The position numbers and the translations under genes were made by a program. The notes beneath the pieces are model-generated. The model worked only from the letters and a program-made list of their open reading frames with translations. It did not search any database and was not told the DNA's origin. Of a stretch of DNA of 64,000 nt, positions 45,429-54,112 are shown in pieces. Origin of the DNA: Fodinibacter sp963730365 (GTDB lineage Bacteria; Actinomycetota; Actinomycetes; Actinomycetales; Dermatophilaceae). Every line of letters begins with the position of its first letter. The stretch's first letter is position 1. The DNA lies in contig CAVSRM010000015.1 of assembly GCA_963730365.1 (NCBI GenBank), forward strand, positions 1-64,000, in the 5' to 3' direction.

Positions 45429-46274
45429 TCAGCCCCGGGCGAGGAGCTCCCGGAGGGAGAGCGGGTCGCGGCCGGTGAGGCGACGGACGTCGTCGCTGAG
45501 TCCGGAGACCTCGCCCGCACGGATGGCGGTGTAGGTCGAGACCCACGCGTCGTTCTGCCAGTCGGGCGCGTTCCACGACTTGCGCGACTCGTAGGCCTCC
45601 TCGATGGTCTCGTCGTGGAAGGTGACGTCGCGCCCGGTCGCCCGGGCGACGATGCCTGCCACGTCGCTCAGCGAGAGCGCCTCCGGGCCGGTGAGGTCGT
45701 AGGTGGCGCCGCGGTGTGGGGTTGGGTCGCGCAGGACCTGCGCGGCCACCTCCGCGACGTCCTCCCTGGCGACGGCTGAGACGCGCCCCTCGCCGGCCGG
45801 ACCGCGGATGACTCCGTCCTCGCCGACCGTGAGCGGGAGGAAGTCGAGGTAGAAGTTGTCGCGCAGGAACGTGAAGGCCAGCCCGCGGGCCCGGATGTGT
45901 TCCTCCGTGGCGAAGTGGTCCCGGCCGAGGGTGAAGGTGCAGTCGGGGGCGGCACCGAAGAACGAGGTGTAGACGATGTGCTCGACCCCCGCGTCCGCGG
46001 CGGCGTCGACGAAGTCGAGGTGCTGCTCGAGTCGGTTCGGGGCTTCGGCCGCCGACACCATGAAGAGGGTCGTGACGTCCTGCAGGGCCAGGAGCGAGTC
46101 CTCGCGGTTGCCGTACTCGGCGCGGACCGCGACGGAGTTCTCGAGAGCCGGTGCGCGGTCGGGGGCGCGCGCCACGAGGCGCTGGGAGAGGCCGTCGGCC
46201 GCGAGCCCTCGGGCCACGAGTCCGCCCAGGGCGCCGGTCGAGCCGGTGACCGCGAGCGCAGGCAGGTCGGTCAT
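45429..46274 (-). CDS. NmrA-like NAD(P)H-binding reductase
   Basis: 281 residues from ATG 46274 (MTDLPALAVTGSTGALGG). The dinucleotide loop GSTGALGGLVARGL, HIVYTSFFGAAPD and the late YDLTGPEALSLSDVAGIVAR follow NmrA/QOR2-type proteins, which bind NADPH and reduce quinones or act as redox sensors. Single gene convergent with 13E12 copy 3. Confidence 0.85.
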   Translation of the reverse strand: MTDLPALAVTGSTGALGGLVARGLAADGLSQRLVARAPDRAPALENSVAVRAEYGNREDSLLALQDVTTLFMVSAAEAPNRLEQHLDFVDAAADAGVEHIVYTSFFGAAPDCTFTLGRDHFATEEHIRARGLAFTFLRDNFYLDFLPLTVGEDGVIRGPAGEGRVSAVAREDVAEVAAQVLRDPTPHRGATYDLTGPEALSLSDVAGIVARATGRDVTFHDETIEEAYESRKSWNAPDWQNDAWVSTYTAIRAGEVSGLSDDVRRLTGRDPLSLRELLARG

Positions 46275-46412
46275 GGTGTGCTCTCTCTTCCGGGAGGTGT
46301 GGCGCGGCTCCACGGTACGTCGCCCGTCGCTGTGGATAACTCGACTGGCGAAGTCGCCTGTTTTGGCTACGGTTTTCTCGGGGCCGACGGTGGGAGGCCG
46401 GGGAAGGAATGT

Positions 46413-46907
46413 ATGACGTTTTGCACGATCGGTGTGCCGCGGCGCGCGCTGTCGCTGTCGGCAGCGGCCGCCGCGTTGGTTGGTGCGACGGTGTTGTCGG
46501 GCTGCGAGTCAGGCGACTCAGCGGTGTCCACGCCCTCCGCGACGGCGACCGCGTCGTCACCGAGTCCGTCGGCGAGCTCGGCGTCTCCGAGCCCGTCGCC
46601 CACACCGTCGAGCGACATCCCGGCAGCCGCCCGCGAGAAGTCCGACGCCGGCGCCGAAGCCTTCGTCAGGTACTTCTTCGACCAAGTCAACGAAGCCTGG
46701 ACGACCCCGACGCTGACCTGGTCGAGGCGGCTCAGCGACCAGGACTGTGAGTCTTGTGCGAGCCTGGCGAGTACGGCTCAGAGATCTCGAGGAGGCTCGG
46801 CCAGCAGGTACTCGGACGTCGCCGATCGTCAGTCGTCTCGGTCGACGCATTGGCGGGCGCACGGCAGTCGGCAGAATACGTTGGCTGCGCTGCATCAAGC
46901 AGCATGA
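46413..46907 (+). pseudogene. DUF6318-like lipoprotein gene, frameshifted
   Basis: ATG 46413 (AAGGAA upstream) starts a lipoprotein signal peptide with lipobox VLSGC, then a Ser/Pro-rich linker. AAREKSDAGAEAFVRYFFDQ and LSDQDCESCASLASTAQ resemble DUF6318 lipoproteins. After CASLASTAQ the frame loses sense, while another frame carries VDALAGARQSAEYV, so one or more indels lie between 46780 and 46860. The product would sit on the outer face of the membrane. Errors in the consensus or real decay are both possible. Confidence 0.65.
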
Positions 46908-47010
46908 AGTGGATGTAGTTGACGGAGTCGGGCGCCGATCGTGAAGACGCTAGATCGCTCTGATCGAGCTCTCGAGTGGAACCTTCCTGCTGTTCTGGAG
47001 GGAGGGTAAG

Positions 47011-47928
47011 ATGGGTCGTTGGGGGTCATTGCCTAGGCCTCCTGCTCGTGGCCGTCTCGTTGGTCGTGCTAACCTCAGCCGTAGCCGAGCCTGGCGCATG
47101 GCTGGGGCGGTGATACGCACCAAAGACGGCACCAGGGTGTTTCTGTTCGCGCGACGAGCTGAGAGGTGCTTCACAGCCAGCCTCGTTACGCCAAGCGCGG
47201 AGGCGCCGTGGTACGAGTACGACGCAGTGTCACGTCTGCGGTGGGTACCCCGACAAAGCCGGATCAGACAGGCTGTGTCGGCGGAGCCGTGGTCATGTGC
47301 GCAGGACAACGTCGCCGAGGGGCCTCGGCCCGCTGTGGCTATTTTCAGCCGAGAGGTTGACGTCGAACGGCGTCAGCCGGTGGCGAGTGCCGACACGGCG
47401 CAGTGGACGGCACGATCGGGGTCACATGCTTTCCGGAGCTGGTACCCGGGAGCGTCACGGGCATTGACCATGGCCATGATCCAAGAGGCCTTCCACAACA
47501 CCGACTTCGCCCTCCCCACCGTGAACATCCAACCGGAGGGCGACGTGACCCTCGTGAACCTCCCGACGTTCTTCGAGGTGCGGTTCCCCGATGACGGCTT
47601 CGGTCCCGACGAGGTCGACACCCCCGACCCGGCGACGCTGCTCGGCTACGCGATCGACGTCCGCCCGCGGCTGAAGTCGATCACCTACCACCTCGGCGAG
47701 ACGACCGTCGGCCCCACCACCTCCCTGGGCGGCCCCCACCCGAGTGGCGACATCACGGCCACGTACACCCGTCCCGGCACGCACGAGGTCCGCGCCGACA
47801 TCGTCTACACGGGCCAGTTCCGCGTCGGAGGAAGCGACTGGTTCGACATTCCGGGCGAGGTCGACCTGACCGGCACTCCCACGACACTGACCGTCCGCGA
47901 GGCAACGGCCCGGCTGTACACGAGCTGA
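47011..47928 (+). CDS. Secreted or surface protein, C-terminal half conserved
   Basis: The part from about 47470 (MAMIQEAFHNTDFALPTVNI) to 47928 is well-formed: IQPEGDVTLVNLPTFFEVRF, YAIDVRPRLKSITYHLGETT, SGDITATYTRPGTHEVRADI, ending TLTVREATARLYTS. This matches a beta-sandwich (PKD-like) protein type that often follows DUF6318 lipoproteins in Actinobacteria. The N-terminal half (47011-47460) shows no signal peptide in frame and mixed codon use, so indels there have probably hidden the true start. Function unknown; cell-surface role inferred from relatives. Confidence 0.6.
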   Translation: MGRWGSLPRPPARGRLVGRANLSRSRAWRMAGAVIRTKDGTRVFLFARRAERCFTASLVTPSAEAPWYEYDAVSRLRWVPRQSRIRQAVSAEPWSCAQDNVAEGPRPAVAIFSREVDVERRQPVASADTAQWTARSGSHAFRSWYPGASRALTMAMIQEAFHNTDFALPTVNIQPEGDVTLVNLPTFFEVRFPDDGFGPDEVDTPDPATLLGYAIDVRPRLKSITYHLGETTVGPTTSLGGPHPSGDITATYTRPGTHEVRADIVYTGQFRVGGSDWFDIPGEVDLTGTPTTLTVREATARLYTS

Positions 47929-48071
47929 CCGCCGGCGGAGCTCCCCGCCGTCCACAGAAGGTCCCGTGAAGGATCGTCGTCCACAGAGACGAGCCATCGG
48001 CCGGTCGCGGGACTCGGATGTCGGTGGCCCCGCCTAGTGTCGTCTCACGCACGGCACCGGAGGAGGCGCAG

Positions 48072-48787
48072 ATGGAGATGACGAAGGCACTCGCCATGGG
48101 CCGTCGCCTCCTGCGTGAGCACGACCTGGGGGGTGGACGGTCGTCGCCGACCGTGCCAAGACCCGCGCGGGGGTCTGCCGCTTCTCCAAGCGGCAGATCG
48201 GGCTCAGCGCACCCCTCACCACCTTGCACTCGGAGGAGGAGGTGCTCGACACGATCCTCCACGAGATCGCCCACGCGCTCGTGGGCCCCCAGCACGGCCA
48301 CGACGCCGTCTGGCGCGCCAAGGCCCGGGAGCTGGGCTCGTCGGGGCAGCGATGTGTTCCTGCCGATGCACCACGAGTGCCGGGTGACTGGGTGGGGCGC
48401 TGCCCGGCCGGTCACGAGAAGCACCGGCACCGCGCGCCGACCCGCGTGATGTCGTGCGGAACGTGCTCCCGCCGCTTCGACCCCGATCACCTCTTCAGCT
48501 GGACCTACCGTGGGCGGCCGGCCTCGATGCCCGCGGGGTACGCCGAACAGCTGGCGTTGCTGGCGCGCGAACGCACTGAGCGCGTGCGGATCCGACTGCC
48601 GCGGTTGGGAGACCTCGTCGAGGTCACCGTCCCCGGCGTCTGGCAGGGAGCCGTCGGCGAAGTCGAGCTCGTCGGGTCGCTCCGGTGCCAGATTCGCATC
48701 GACGACGACCTCGTCAGCCTTCCACTGGAGGGCGTGGCGCCGGTGCACGACGTCGTCGCAGCCCGGTCGTCCGCCGTCGCTCGGTGA
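48072..48787 (+). CDS. SprT-like zinc metalloprotease, one-base frameshift
   Basis: ATG 48072 (AGGAGG at 5 nt) starts MEMTKALAMGRRLLREHDLG. A missing base in the G-run at 48128-48133 shifts the frame, after which WTVVADRAKTRAGVCRFSKR and QIGLSAPLTTLHSEEEVLDT continue perfectly. The metal site is ILHEIAHALVG (HExxH), and a C-terminal zinc ribbon (CPAGHEK, MSCGTCSRRFDPDHLF) follows. Joined, it is about 239 residues. SprT-family proteins are Spartan-like proteases or zinc proteins; the bacterial role is uncertain. The tail (residues 160-239) is an RNA-binding-like beta domain. Confidence 0.82.
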
Positions 48788-49002
48788 CGTCCGCGGTACC
48801 CCGTGGCGTTCAGGATTGGGTGACGTCCACTGTGGTCGGTGACGTTGCAGTTGGGAGGCGATGCCCAGGGCGACGTCCACGGTGTTCTGTGACGCCCGCG
48901 CCGCCCGATCGATGCCGCTCGAGACCGGCATCGGTCGGTGGGTGAGGACGCCCACGCGGACAGGATTGGAGTCTGACCCTGTCGTCCCCGGACAATGAGG
49001 GG

Positions 49003-50001
49003 GTGAGTGACCACGTGATCCACCCCGAGAGCCCGGGGGGTGACCGTGGCGGTGACGCCGCTGCGAGCACCCCACTTCCTGCACCGACGGCTGACGACAT
49101 CGCGCGACCACACCCTCCCGTGGCGGGGTCAGAGCAGCCGTTCAGCGACTGGAGCCCCCCGACGGAGCGCACCGAGCGCGCCTTCGTCCTCGCCGGCGGT
49201 GGTGCCACCGGCATCGCGTGGGAGGCCGGAATCGTCATCGGCCTGCGCGACGCGGGAGTCGACGTACGTGATGCCGACACGATGATCGGCACCTCCGCCG
49301 GGTCGATGGTCGCGGCCCACCTCCGCGTGGGCACCGACGAGGGCAACGCGTTCGCCCGCATCCAGTCCGGGGCTCCGCTGGCGAGCTACGGGCGACTGGG
49401 TCCCTCCGACGCCGTCCGCTATCTCAAGGCCCAGCTCCACCTCGACCCGCGTGCGGGCCGGTCCTTCGTCGGTCGCGCAGCGCTCGAGGCCAGCACGACG
49501 ACGGAGGAGGAGTGGCTCGAAGCCATCGGCCTCGGCCTGACCGGGGTGCCCTGGCCCGAGGGTCGCCTCTACATCACCGCCGTCGACGCCAATACGGGCA
49601 CGTCCGTCGTGTTCGACAATACGAGCGGTGTCCCCCTGGAACGCGCCGTCGCGGCGAGCTGCGCGGTGCCGGGAGTCTTTCCGGCGGTGGAGGTCAACGG
49701 CCGGCGGTACGTCGACGGGGGCCTGCGGAGCATCGCCAATGCTGATCTCGCGGCCGGACACGACCGGGTCGTCGCGCTCTCGCCCTACCCGGTTGCCTCC
49801 CACGTCCGGGACATGCCCCCCGTCCAGCTCCGCTCGCTGCGACCCCGCAGCCGGACGGTACTCGTGGTGCCCGACGCCAAGGACCTCTGGGCCATGGGCG
49901 CCAACCCGTTGGACATGAGTCGTGGCGCAGGCACCTTCGAGACGGCCCGCGTCCACGGTCAACGGATCGCGCAGCGCGTGGGCGAGGTCTGGCACGGCTG
50001 A
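49003..50001 (+). CDS. Patatin-like phospholipase
   Basis: 332 residues from GTG 49003. After a disordered N-terminus come the patatin motifs: GGGATGIAWEAG (oxyanion hole), TMIGTSAGSMVAA (nucleophile Ser in GxSxG) and RRYVDGGLRSIANADLAAG (catalytic Asp in DGG). The Ser-Asp dyad is complete, so lipid acyl hydrolase activity is likely, probably at the inner face of the membrane. No secretion signal. Confidence 0.9.
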   Translation: MSDHVIHPESPGGDRGGDAAASTPLPAPTADDIARPHPPVAGSEQPFSDWSPPTERTERAFVLAGGGATGIAWEAGIVIGLRDAGVDVRDADTMIGTSAGSMVAAHLRVGTDEGNAFARIQSGAPLASYGRLGPSDAVRYLKAQLHLDPRAGRSFVGRAALEASTTTEEEWLEAIGLGLTGVPWPEGRLYITAVDANTGTSVVFDNTSGVPLERAVAASCAVPGVFPAVEVNGRRYVDGGLRSIANADLAAGHDRVVALSPYPVASHVRDMPPVQLRSLRPRSRTVLVVPDAKDLWAMGANPLDMSRGAGTFETARVHGQRIAQRVGEVWHG

Positions 50002-50093
50002 ACTGCCCCCGCCCTCCGGCGGCGGTATCAGGGGCGAGGCAGCCGACTCCTCCCAGGTGGCCGCGTTGAGCGGTCCCAGACCCTGGAGGTCCC

Positions 50094-50477
50094 ATGGCAG
50101 CACTTGAGGCGCTCCCGCTGATCAAGCTCCCGTCGACGTGGCCGCTGCCGGTCGTCGCGGGGCTGGCGATGGCGGCACTGGCGCTGCTCGACCTCCTCGG
50201 CGCCATCGCGGCGAAGGAGTGGGCCGAACGGCAGAACACCCTCGCGCTGGGGCTGGGTCTCCTCGCGTTCCTCACCTTGTTCTGGGTCTACGCGTCCTCG
50301 CTCCAGTACGCCGAGCTCGCCGTCGTCACGATGGGCTGGATCGTGCTCCTTCAGGTGGGGATCGTCGTGATCGACAAGATTCACTACAGCACGAGCCTCC
50401 CGGCCGACAAGATCGCCGCGATCGTGGTGATCCTCGTGGCCCAGGGCTACCTGCTCCTGGCCCCCAGCACGTCCTGA
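50094..50477 (+). CDS. Four-helix hypothetical membrane protein
   Basis: 127 residues. GGAGG lies just upstream of ATG 50094. Four hydrophobic helices are visible (VVAGLAMAALALLDLLGAIA, LALGLGLLAFLTLFWVYASS, LAVVTMGWIVLLQVGIVVID, IAAIVVILVAQGYLLLA). The layout recalls small multidrug-resistance-like proteins, but the typical SMR Glu14 is absent from the first helix. Function unknown. Confidence 0.78.
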   Translation: MAALEALPLIKLPSTWPLPVVAGLAMAALALLDLLGAIAAKEWAERQNTLALGLGLLAFLTLFWVYASSLQYAELAVVTMGWIVLLQVGIVVIDKIHYSTSLPADKIAAIVVILVAQGYLLLAPSTS

Positions 50478-50532
50478 CCTCGGTCCCACGAGCGCCGAAG
50501 CTCTCGGTTAGGGTCTGCCGGGAAGGAGGCTG

Positions 50533-51774
50533 ATGATGACGACAGAGCAGATCCCCGCAGAGCAGATCCCGGAAGCCACGGCACGGCACATCGCGACCGT
50601 GGAGAGGTATGCCGCTCACAACTACCACCCGCTCCCTGTGGTGCTGGCGCGCGGCGACGGCGCGTGGGTCACCGACGTCGAGGGGAGGCGCTACCTCGAC
50701 TGCCTGGCTGGGTACTCCGCCCTGAACTTCGGCCACGGACACCCCAGGATCCTGGCCCGGGCCCATGAGCAGCTCTCGCGCCTCACCCTGACGAGCAGAG
50801 CCTTCCACAACGACCAGCTCGGGCCCTTTGCCGAGGCGCTGGCCGCGCTGACCGGCAAGGACATGGTCCTGCCGATGAACTCCGGCGCGGAGGCGGTCGA
50901 GACGGCCCTGAAGGTGAGCCGGAAGTGGGGGTACCGGGTCAAGGGCGTGCCGGAGAACGAGGCGAACATCATCGTCATGGAGGGCAACTTCCACGGGCGG
51001 ACGACCACCATCATCAGCTTCTCCGACGACAAGGTGGCCCGTGACGACTACGGCCCCTACACCCCGGGCTTCCGGTCGGTCACCTACGGCGACGCCGACG
51101 CGCTGCGCCAGGCGGTCGACGACTCGACGGTCGCCGTCCTCCTCGAGCCGATCCAGGGCGAAAGCGGGGTCGTCATCCCGCCCGAGGGGTACCTCCGGGA
51201 GGTCCGGGCGATCTGCGACGACGCCGGCATCCTCATGGTCGCCGACGAGATCCAGTCGGGGCTGGCCCGCACCGGGCGCACCTTCGCCTGCGACCACGAG
51301 GACGTGGTCCCTGACGTCTTCGTGCTCGGGAAGGCCCTCGGTGGGGGCCTCTACCCGGTCTCCGCGATCGCGGCCGACCGGGAGGTCATGGAGGTCATCA
51401 CGCCCGGGTCGCACGGCTCGACCTTCGGCGGCAACCCCCTGGCGGCGGCCATCGGCCACGAGGTGGTGACGATGCTCGCCGAGGGGGAGTTCCAGGCCCG
51501 GGCCGAGCATCTTGGGGGCCTGCTCGCGCAGGGTCTGGCACCCCTCGTGGGCAACGGGCTGTCTGCGATCCGGGTCCGGGGCCTCTGGGCGGGGCTCGAC
51601 GTGGACCCCGCAGGGCACAGCGGGCGCGAGCTCTCGGCGCGCCTCATGGAGCGAGGGGTCCTCGCCAAGGACACCCACGGGTCGACCATCAGGTTGGCCC
51701 CGCCCATCGTCGCCACCGAGGATGACGTGGCCCTCATCTGCCGAACCCTGACAGAGGCGCTGGAGGCCCGCTAG
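50533..51774 (+). CDS. rocD: Ornithine aminotransferase
   Basis: 413 residues. Class III PLP-dependent aminotransferase: MNSGAEAVETALKVSRKWGY, MEGNFHGRTTTIISFSDD, LLEPIQGESGVVIPPEGYLR, VADEIQSGLARTGR and the PLP-lysine segment FVLGKALGGGLYPVSA. Overall sequence is that of ornithine-delta-aminotransferase, converting ornithine and 2-oxoglutarate to glutamate semialdehyde and glutamate in arginine breakdown. AAGGAGG at 50523-50529 fits ATG 50536 slightly better than 50533. No arginase or dehydrogenase gene lies next to it. Confidence 0.88.
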   Translation: MMTTEQIPAEQIPEATARHIATVERYAAHNYHPLPVVLARGDGAWVTDVEGRRYLDCLAGYSALNFGHGHPRILARAHEQLSRLTLTSRAFHNDQLGPFAEALAALTGKDMVLPMNSGAEAVETALKVSRKWGYRVKGVPENEANIIVMEGNFHGRTTTIISFSDDKVARDDYGPYTPGFRSVTYGDADALRQAVDDSTVAVLLEPIQGESGVVIPPEGYLREVRAICDDAGILMVADEIQSGLARTGRTFACDHEDVVPDVFVLGKALGGGLYPVSAIAADREVMEVITPGSHGSTFGGNPLAAAIGHEVVTMLAEGEFQARAEHLGGLLAQGLAPLVGNGLSAIRVRGLWAGLDVDPAGHSGRELSARLMERGVLAKDTHGSTIRLAPPIVATEDDVALICRTLTEALEAR

Positions 51775-51790
51775 GGACCGACCCGAGCGG

Positions 51791-51846
51791 CAGCAGACCC
51801 CGATCGGGCAGCACGGCTCCGATCGGGCAGCAGACCCCGATCGGGG
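51791..51846. repeat. 18-bp direct repeat with CCCCGATCGGGG palindrome
   Basis: The string cagcagaccccgatcggg occurs at 51791-51808 and 51828-51845, with a variant between them. The second copy ends in the perfect palindrome CCCCGATCGGGG (51835-51846). It lies between the convergent ends of rocD and the hydrolase gene, so it could act as a bidirectional terminator despite lacking T-runs. Confidence 0.6.
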
Positions 51847-51853
51847 AAGGCCG

Positions 51854-52753
51854 CTACGACGCGTCGGCGCGCACCCGGTGGGCGTTGCGGGTGATCGCGT
51901 CGACGATCTCCGCCCGACGGGGACTCGGCAGGTCGTGGGCCATGTCGGGGAACATGAGCAGGCGTGATCCGGGCACCGCGCGAGCGGTGGCCACACCCCC
52001 GCTGGGCAGGACCAGCTGGTCCAGCAGGCCGTGGATGACCAGGGTCGGCACCTTCACCTCGCGCAGCGCCGCGGTCCGGTCCGGACTTGCGCTGATCGCC
52101 TGCAGCTGACGCCTGGTGCCCAGCGGGTTGATGTCGCGCGAGATCGCGCGGCGCACCATGTCCCGGACCTCGTCGGCGTCGAAGTGCGGCCCCGCGATGA
52201 GCCTGAACCCCTCCACCCCGACCTTCTCGGCCTCGGCGGGATCCTCGGGGCGCGGCGACGTCATCGACGCGACCATGGTGGGCAGGAGCTTCGGCGAGAC
52301 CGAGCCGTGGCGCCGGTTCCCGGTGTTGGACATGATCGAGCAGAGGCTCAGCACCCGGTCCGGGAAGTCGATCGTCAGCTGCTGGGCGATCATCCCGCCC
52401 ATCGACACGCCGACCACGTGGGCCGCGGCGATGTCGAGGTGGTCCAGCAGCGCGGCGGCGTCCGAGGCCATGTCCGAGATGAGGTAGTCGGACCGGGCGT
52501 AGCGGCGGTGGGCGAAGCCCTTGATCAGCTCCGCGCGTGTCGGCGCCGGGCTCGTGGACTTGGTGGAGAGCCCGATGTCGCGGTTGTCCAGCCTGACCAC
52601 GCGGAACCCATGGGCCACGAGCCCCTCCACCAGGTCGGACGGCCACGCGACGAGCTGGGTCCCCAGGCCCATGATCAGGAGCATCGGCTCCCCGTCGTCG
52701 GGCCCGTCCACCTCGTACTCGATGGACACGTCTCCGAGCTCTGCAGTGGTCAC
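51854..52753 (-). CDS. Alpha/beta hydrolase
   Basis: 299 residues from GTG 52753 (MTTAELGDVSIEYEVDGPDD). Motifs: LLIMGLGTQLVAWP (oxyanion region), RLDNRDIGLSTK, nucleophile elbow GVSMGGMIAQ and catalytic His in FPDMAHDLPSP. The sequence is close to the TAP/esterase-like hydrolases of Actinobacteria. Substrate unknown. Convergent with rocD. Confidence 0.85.
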   Translation of the reverse strand: MTTAELGDVSIEYEVDGPDDGEPMLLIMGLGTQLVAWPSDLVEGLVAHGFRVVRLDNRDIGLSTKSTSPAPTRAELIKGFAHRRYARSDYLISDMASDAAALLDHLDIAAAHVVGVSMGGMIAQQLTIDFPDRVLSLCSIMSNTGNRRHGSVSPKLLPTMVASMTSPRPEDPAEAEKVGVEGFRLIAGPHFDADEVRDMVRRAISRDINPLGTRRQLQAISASPDRTAALREVKVPTLVIHGLLDQLVLPSGGVATARAVPGSRLLMFPDMAHDLPSPRRAEIVDAITRNAHRVRADAS

Positions 52754-52823
52754 GATGCCGATTGTCGCACCCGGCCCGAGGCCGGGCGGCACCGCCCGGC
52801 AGCAGCCGGACTAAGGTGTCACC

Positions 52824-53186
52824 GTGATCGAGGCCCTGACGTATGCCGTCGTGGGCCTGTCCGTTCTCCTCCTCGTCGTGTCGAGCATCTATGCCGTCAA
52901 GGACCGCCTCATCGACGACTGGATCCTCGGGCTCGCGGCCCTCATCGAGGTCGTGCTCCTCGTCCAGCTCGTCACCGGACTCCTGGGTCTGGACCACATC
53001 GAGGACTCCACCGAGACAGCCACGTTCGCGGCATACCTCGTGTCCCTCCCCGTCATCCCCATCGGAACCGTCTTTCTCGCGATCAAGGAGAAGTCCCGGT
53101 GGGCGATGGGATCCCTCGCGGTGGGTGCCTTCGCGATCGCCGTCATGACGGCGCGCCTCCAGCAGATCTGGAACGCCAATGGGTGA
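52824..53186 (+). CDS. Conserved hypothetical membrane protein (120 aa)
   Basis: GTG start 52824. Four hydrophobic segments (YAVVGLSVLLLVVSSIYAVK, LGLAALIEVVLLVQLVTGLL, FAAYLVSLPVIPIGTVFLAI, MGSLAVGAFAIAVMTARLQQ), ending QQIWNANG. It overlaps the next gene by 8 bp and the pair is likely co-translated. Function unknown. Confidence 0.8.
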   Translation: MIEALTYAVVGLSVLLLVVSSIYAVKDRLIDDWILGLAALIEVVLLVQLVTGLLGLDHIEDSTETATFAAYLVSLPVIPIGTVFLAIKEKSRWAMGSLAVGAFAIAVMTARLQQIWNANG

Positions 53187-53610
53187 GCCGACCCGGCGGG
53201 CTCTCGGCGGCCCCGGCGTCGTCCTCGTCGTCGTGTACGCGGTGCTCGCACTCGCCGCGACGGGCCGCTCGATCCTCCAGATCAGCGAGTACTACGAGCG
53301 TGCCCCGCTGGCCTACCTGCTCTCGGCCTTCGCCGCCCTCGTCTACATCCTCGCCACCTGGTGCCTCGTGCGTGGTGGTCGCTGGGTCCGGGTGGGCATC
53401 GTCGCGTGCTCGATCGAGCTCGTCGGCGTGCTCGTCGTCGGAGCCGCGTCGTTCGTGGTGCCGGAGGCGTTCCCCGACAAGACGGTGTGGTCGCACTTCG
53501 GGCAGGGCTACGGCTTCGTGCCGCTCGTGCTCCCGGTGCTCGGACTGCTGTGGTTCCGGCGCGTCGAGCGCGAGGCCCCGGAGGGCGAGAGCCGGTCAGT
53601 GGTCGGCTGA
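53179..53610 (+). CDS. Conserved hypothetical membrane protein (143 aa)
   Basis: Four hydrophobic segments (VVLVVVYAVLALAATGRSIL, LAYLLSAFAALVYILATWCL, GIVACSIELVGVLVVGAASF, VPLVLPVLGLLWF). The motif SEYYERAPLAYLLS and PDKTVWSHFGQGYGFVPLVL are distinctive of an actinobacterial membrane-protein pair with the gene before it. The two probably form one complex; this is inferred from coupling only. Overlaps the 3' end of the opposite-strand reductase. Confidence 0.8.
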   Translation: MGEPTRRALGGPGVVLVVVYAVLALAATGRSILQISEYYERAPLAYLLSAFAALVYILATWCLVRGGRWVRVGIVACSIELVGVLVVGAASFVVPEAFPDKTVWSHFGQGYGFVPLVLPVLGLLWFRRVEREAPEGESRSVVG

Positions 53611-54069
53611 CCCTCCCACGGGCGGGACGCCGCCGGCGAGAGCGGGCTCGAGCAGCAGCACGGGGATGAGGCGGTGGGTCTTCTCCTGGTACTCGGCGTA
53701 GGGCGGGTAGGCGGCGACGCACCGCTCCCACCACTGCTCGCGCTCCTCGCCGGTGATCTCCCGGGCGACCGCGGCCCAGCTCCGGGTTCCGTCCATGAGC
53801 GTGATGCGCGGGTCGGCCTGGAGGTTCGAGTACCACTGCGGGTGCTCCGGCGCCCCGCCCTTGCTGGCCACGGCGGCATAGACCCCGTCGTGCTCGACCC
53901 GCATGAGCGGCACCTTGCGCAGCCCACCCGTCTTCGCGCCGCGCATGGTGAGCATGACGACGGGCCGGTCCATCACGGACACGGCGCGCGTGTCACCGGA
54001 GGCCTCGATCTTCTCGACCTGGTCGCGGACCCAGCCCGAGGGGCTGGGGAGGTAGTCGGTGTCGCTCAC
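53596..54069 (-). CDS. Deazaflavin (F420)-dependent nitroreductase-family oxidoreductase
   Basis: 157 residues from GTG 54069 (GAGGAGA upstream). The Ddn/DUF385 pattern is clear: VMLTMRGAKTGGLRKVPLMR, VEHDGVYAAVASKGGAPEHP, QWYSNLQADPRITLMDG, EEREQWWERCVAAYPPYAEY. Family members use F420H2 to reduce quinones or nitro compounds. This points to an F420-producing actinobacterium. It lies 44 bp before, and on the same strand as, the end of the aldo/keto reductase gene and may share its transcript. Confidence 0.87.
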   Translation of the reverse strand: MSDTDYLPSPSGWVRDQVEKIEASGDTRAVSVMDRPVVMLTMRGAKTGGLRKVPLMRVEHDGVYAAVASKGGAPEHPQWYSNLQADPRITLMDGTRSWAAVAREITGEEREQWWERCVAAYPPYAEYQEKTHRLIPVLLLEPALAGGVPPVGGSADH

Positions 54070-54112
54070 TGTGCTCTCCTCGGTGTGTGTCGTTCTGTCA
54101 GGCAGGTCCAAC

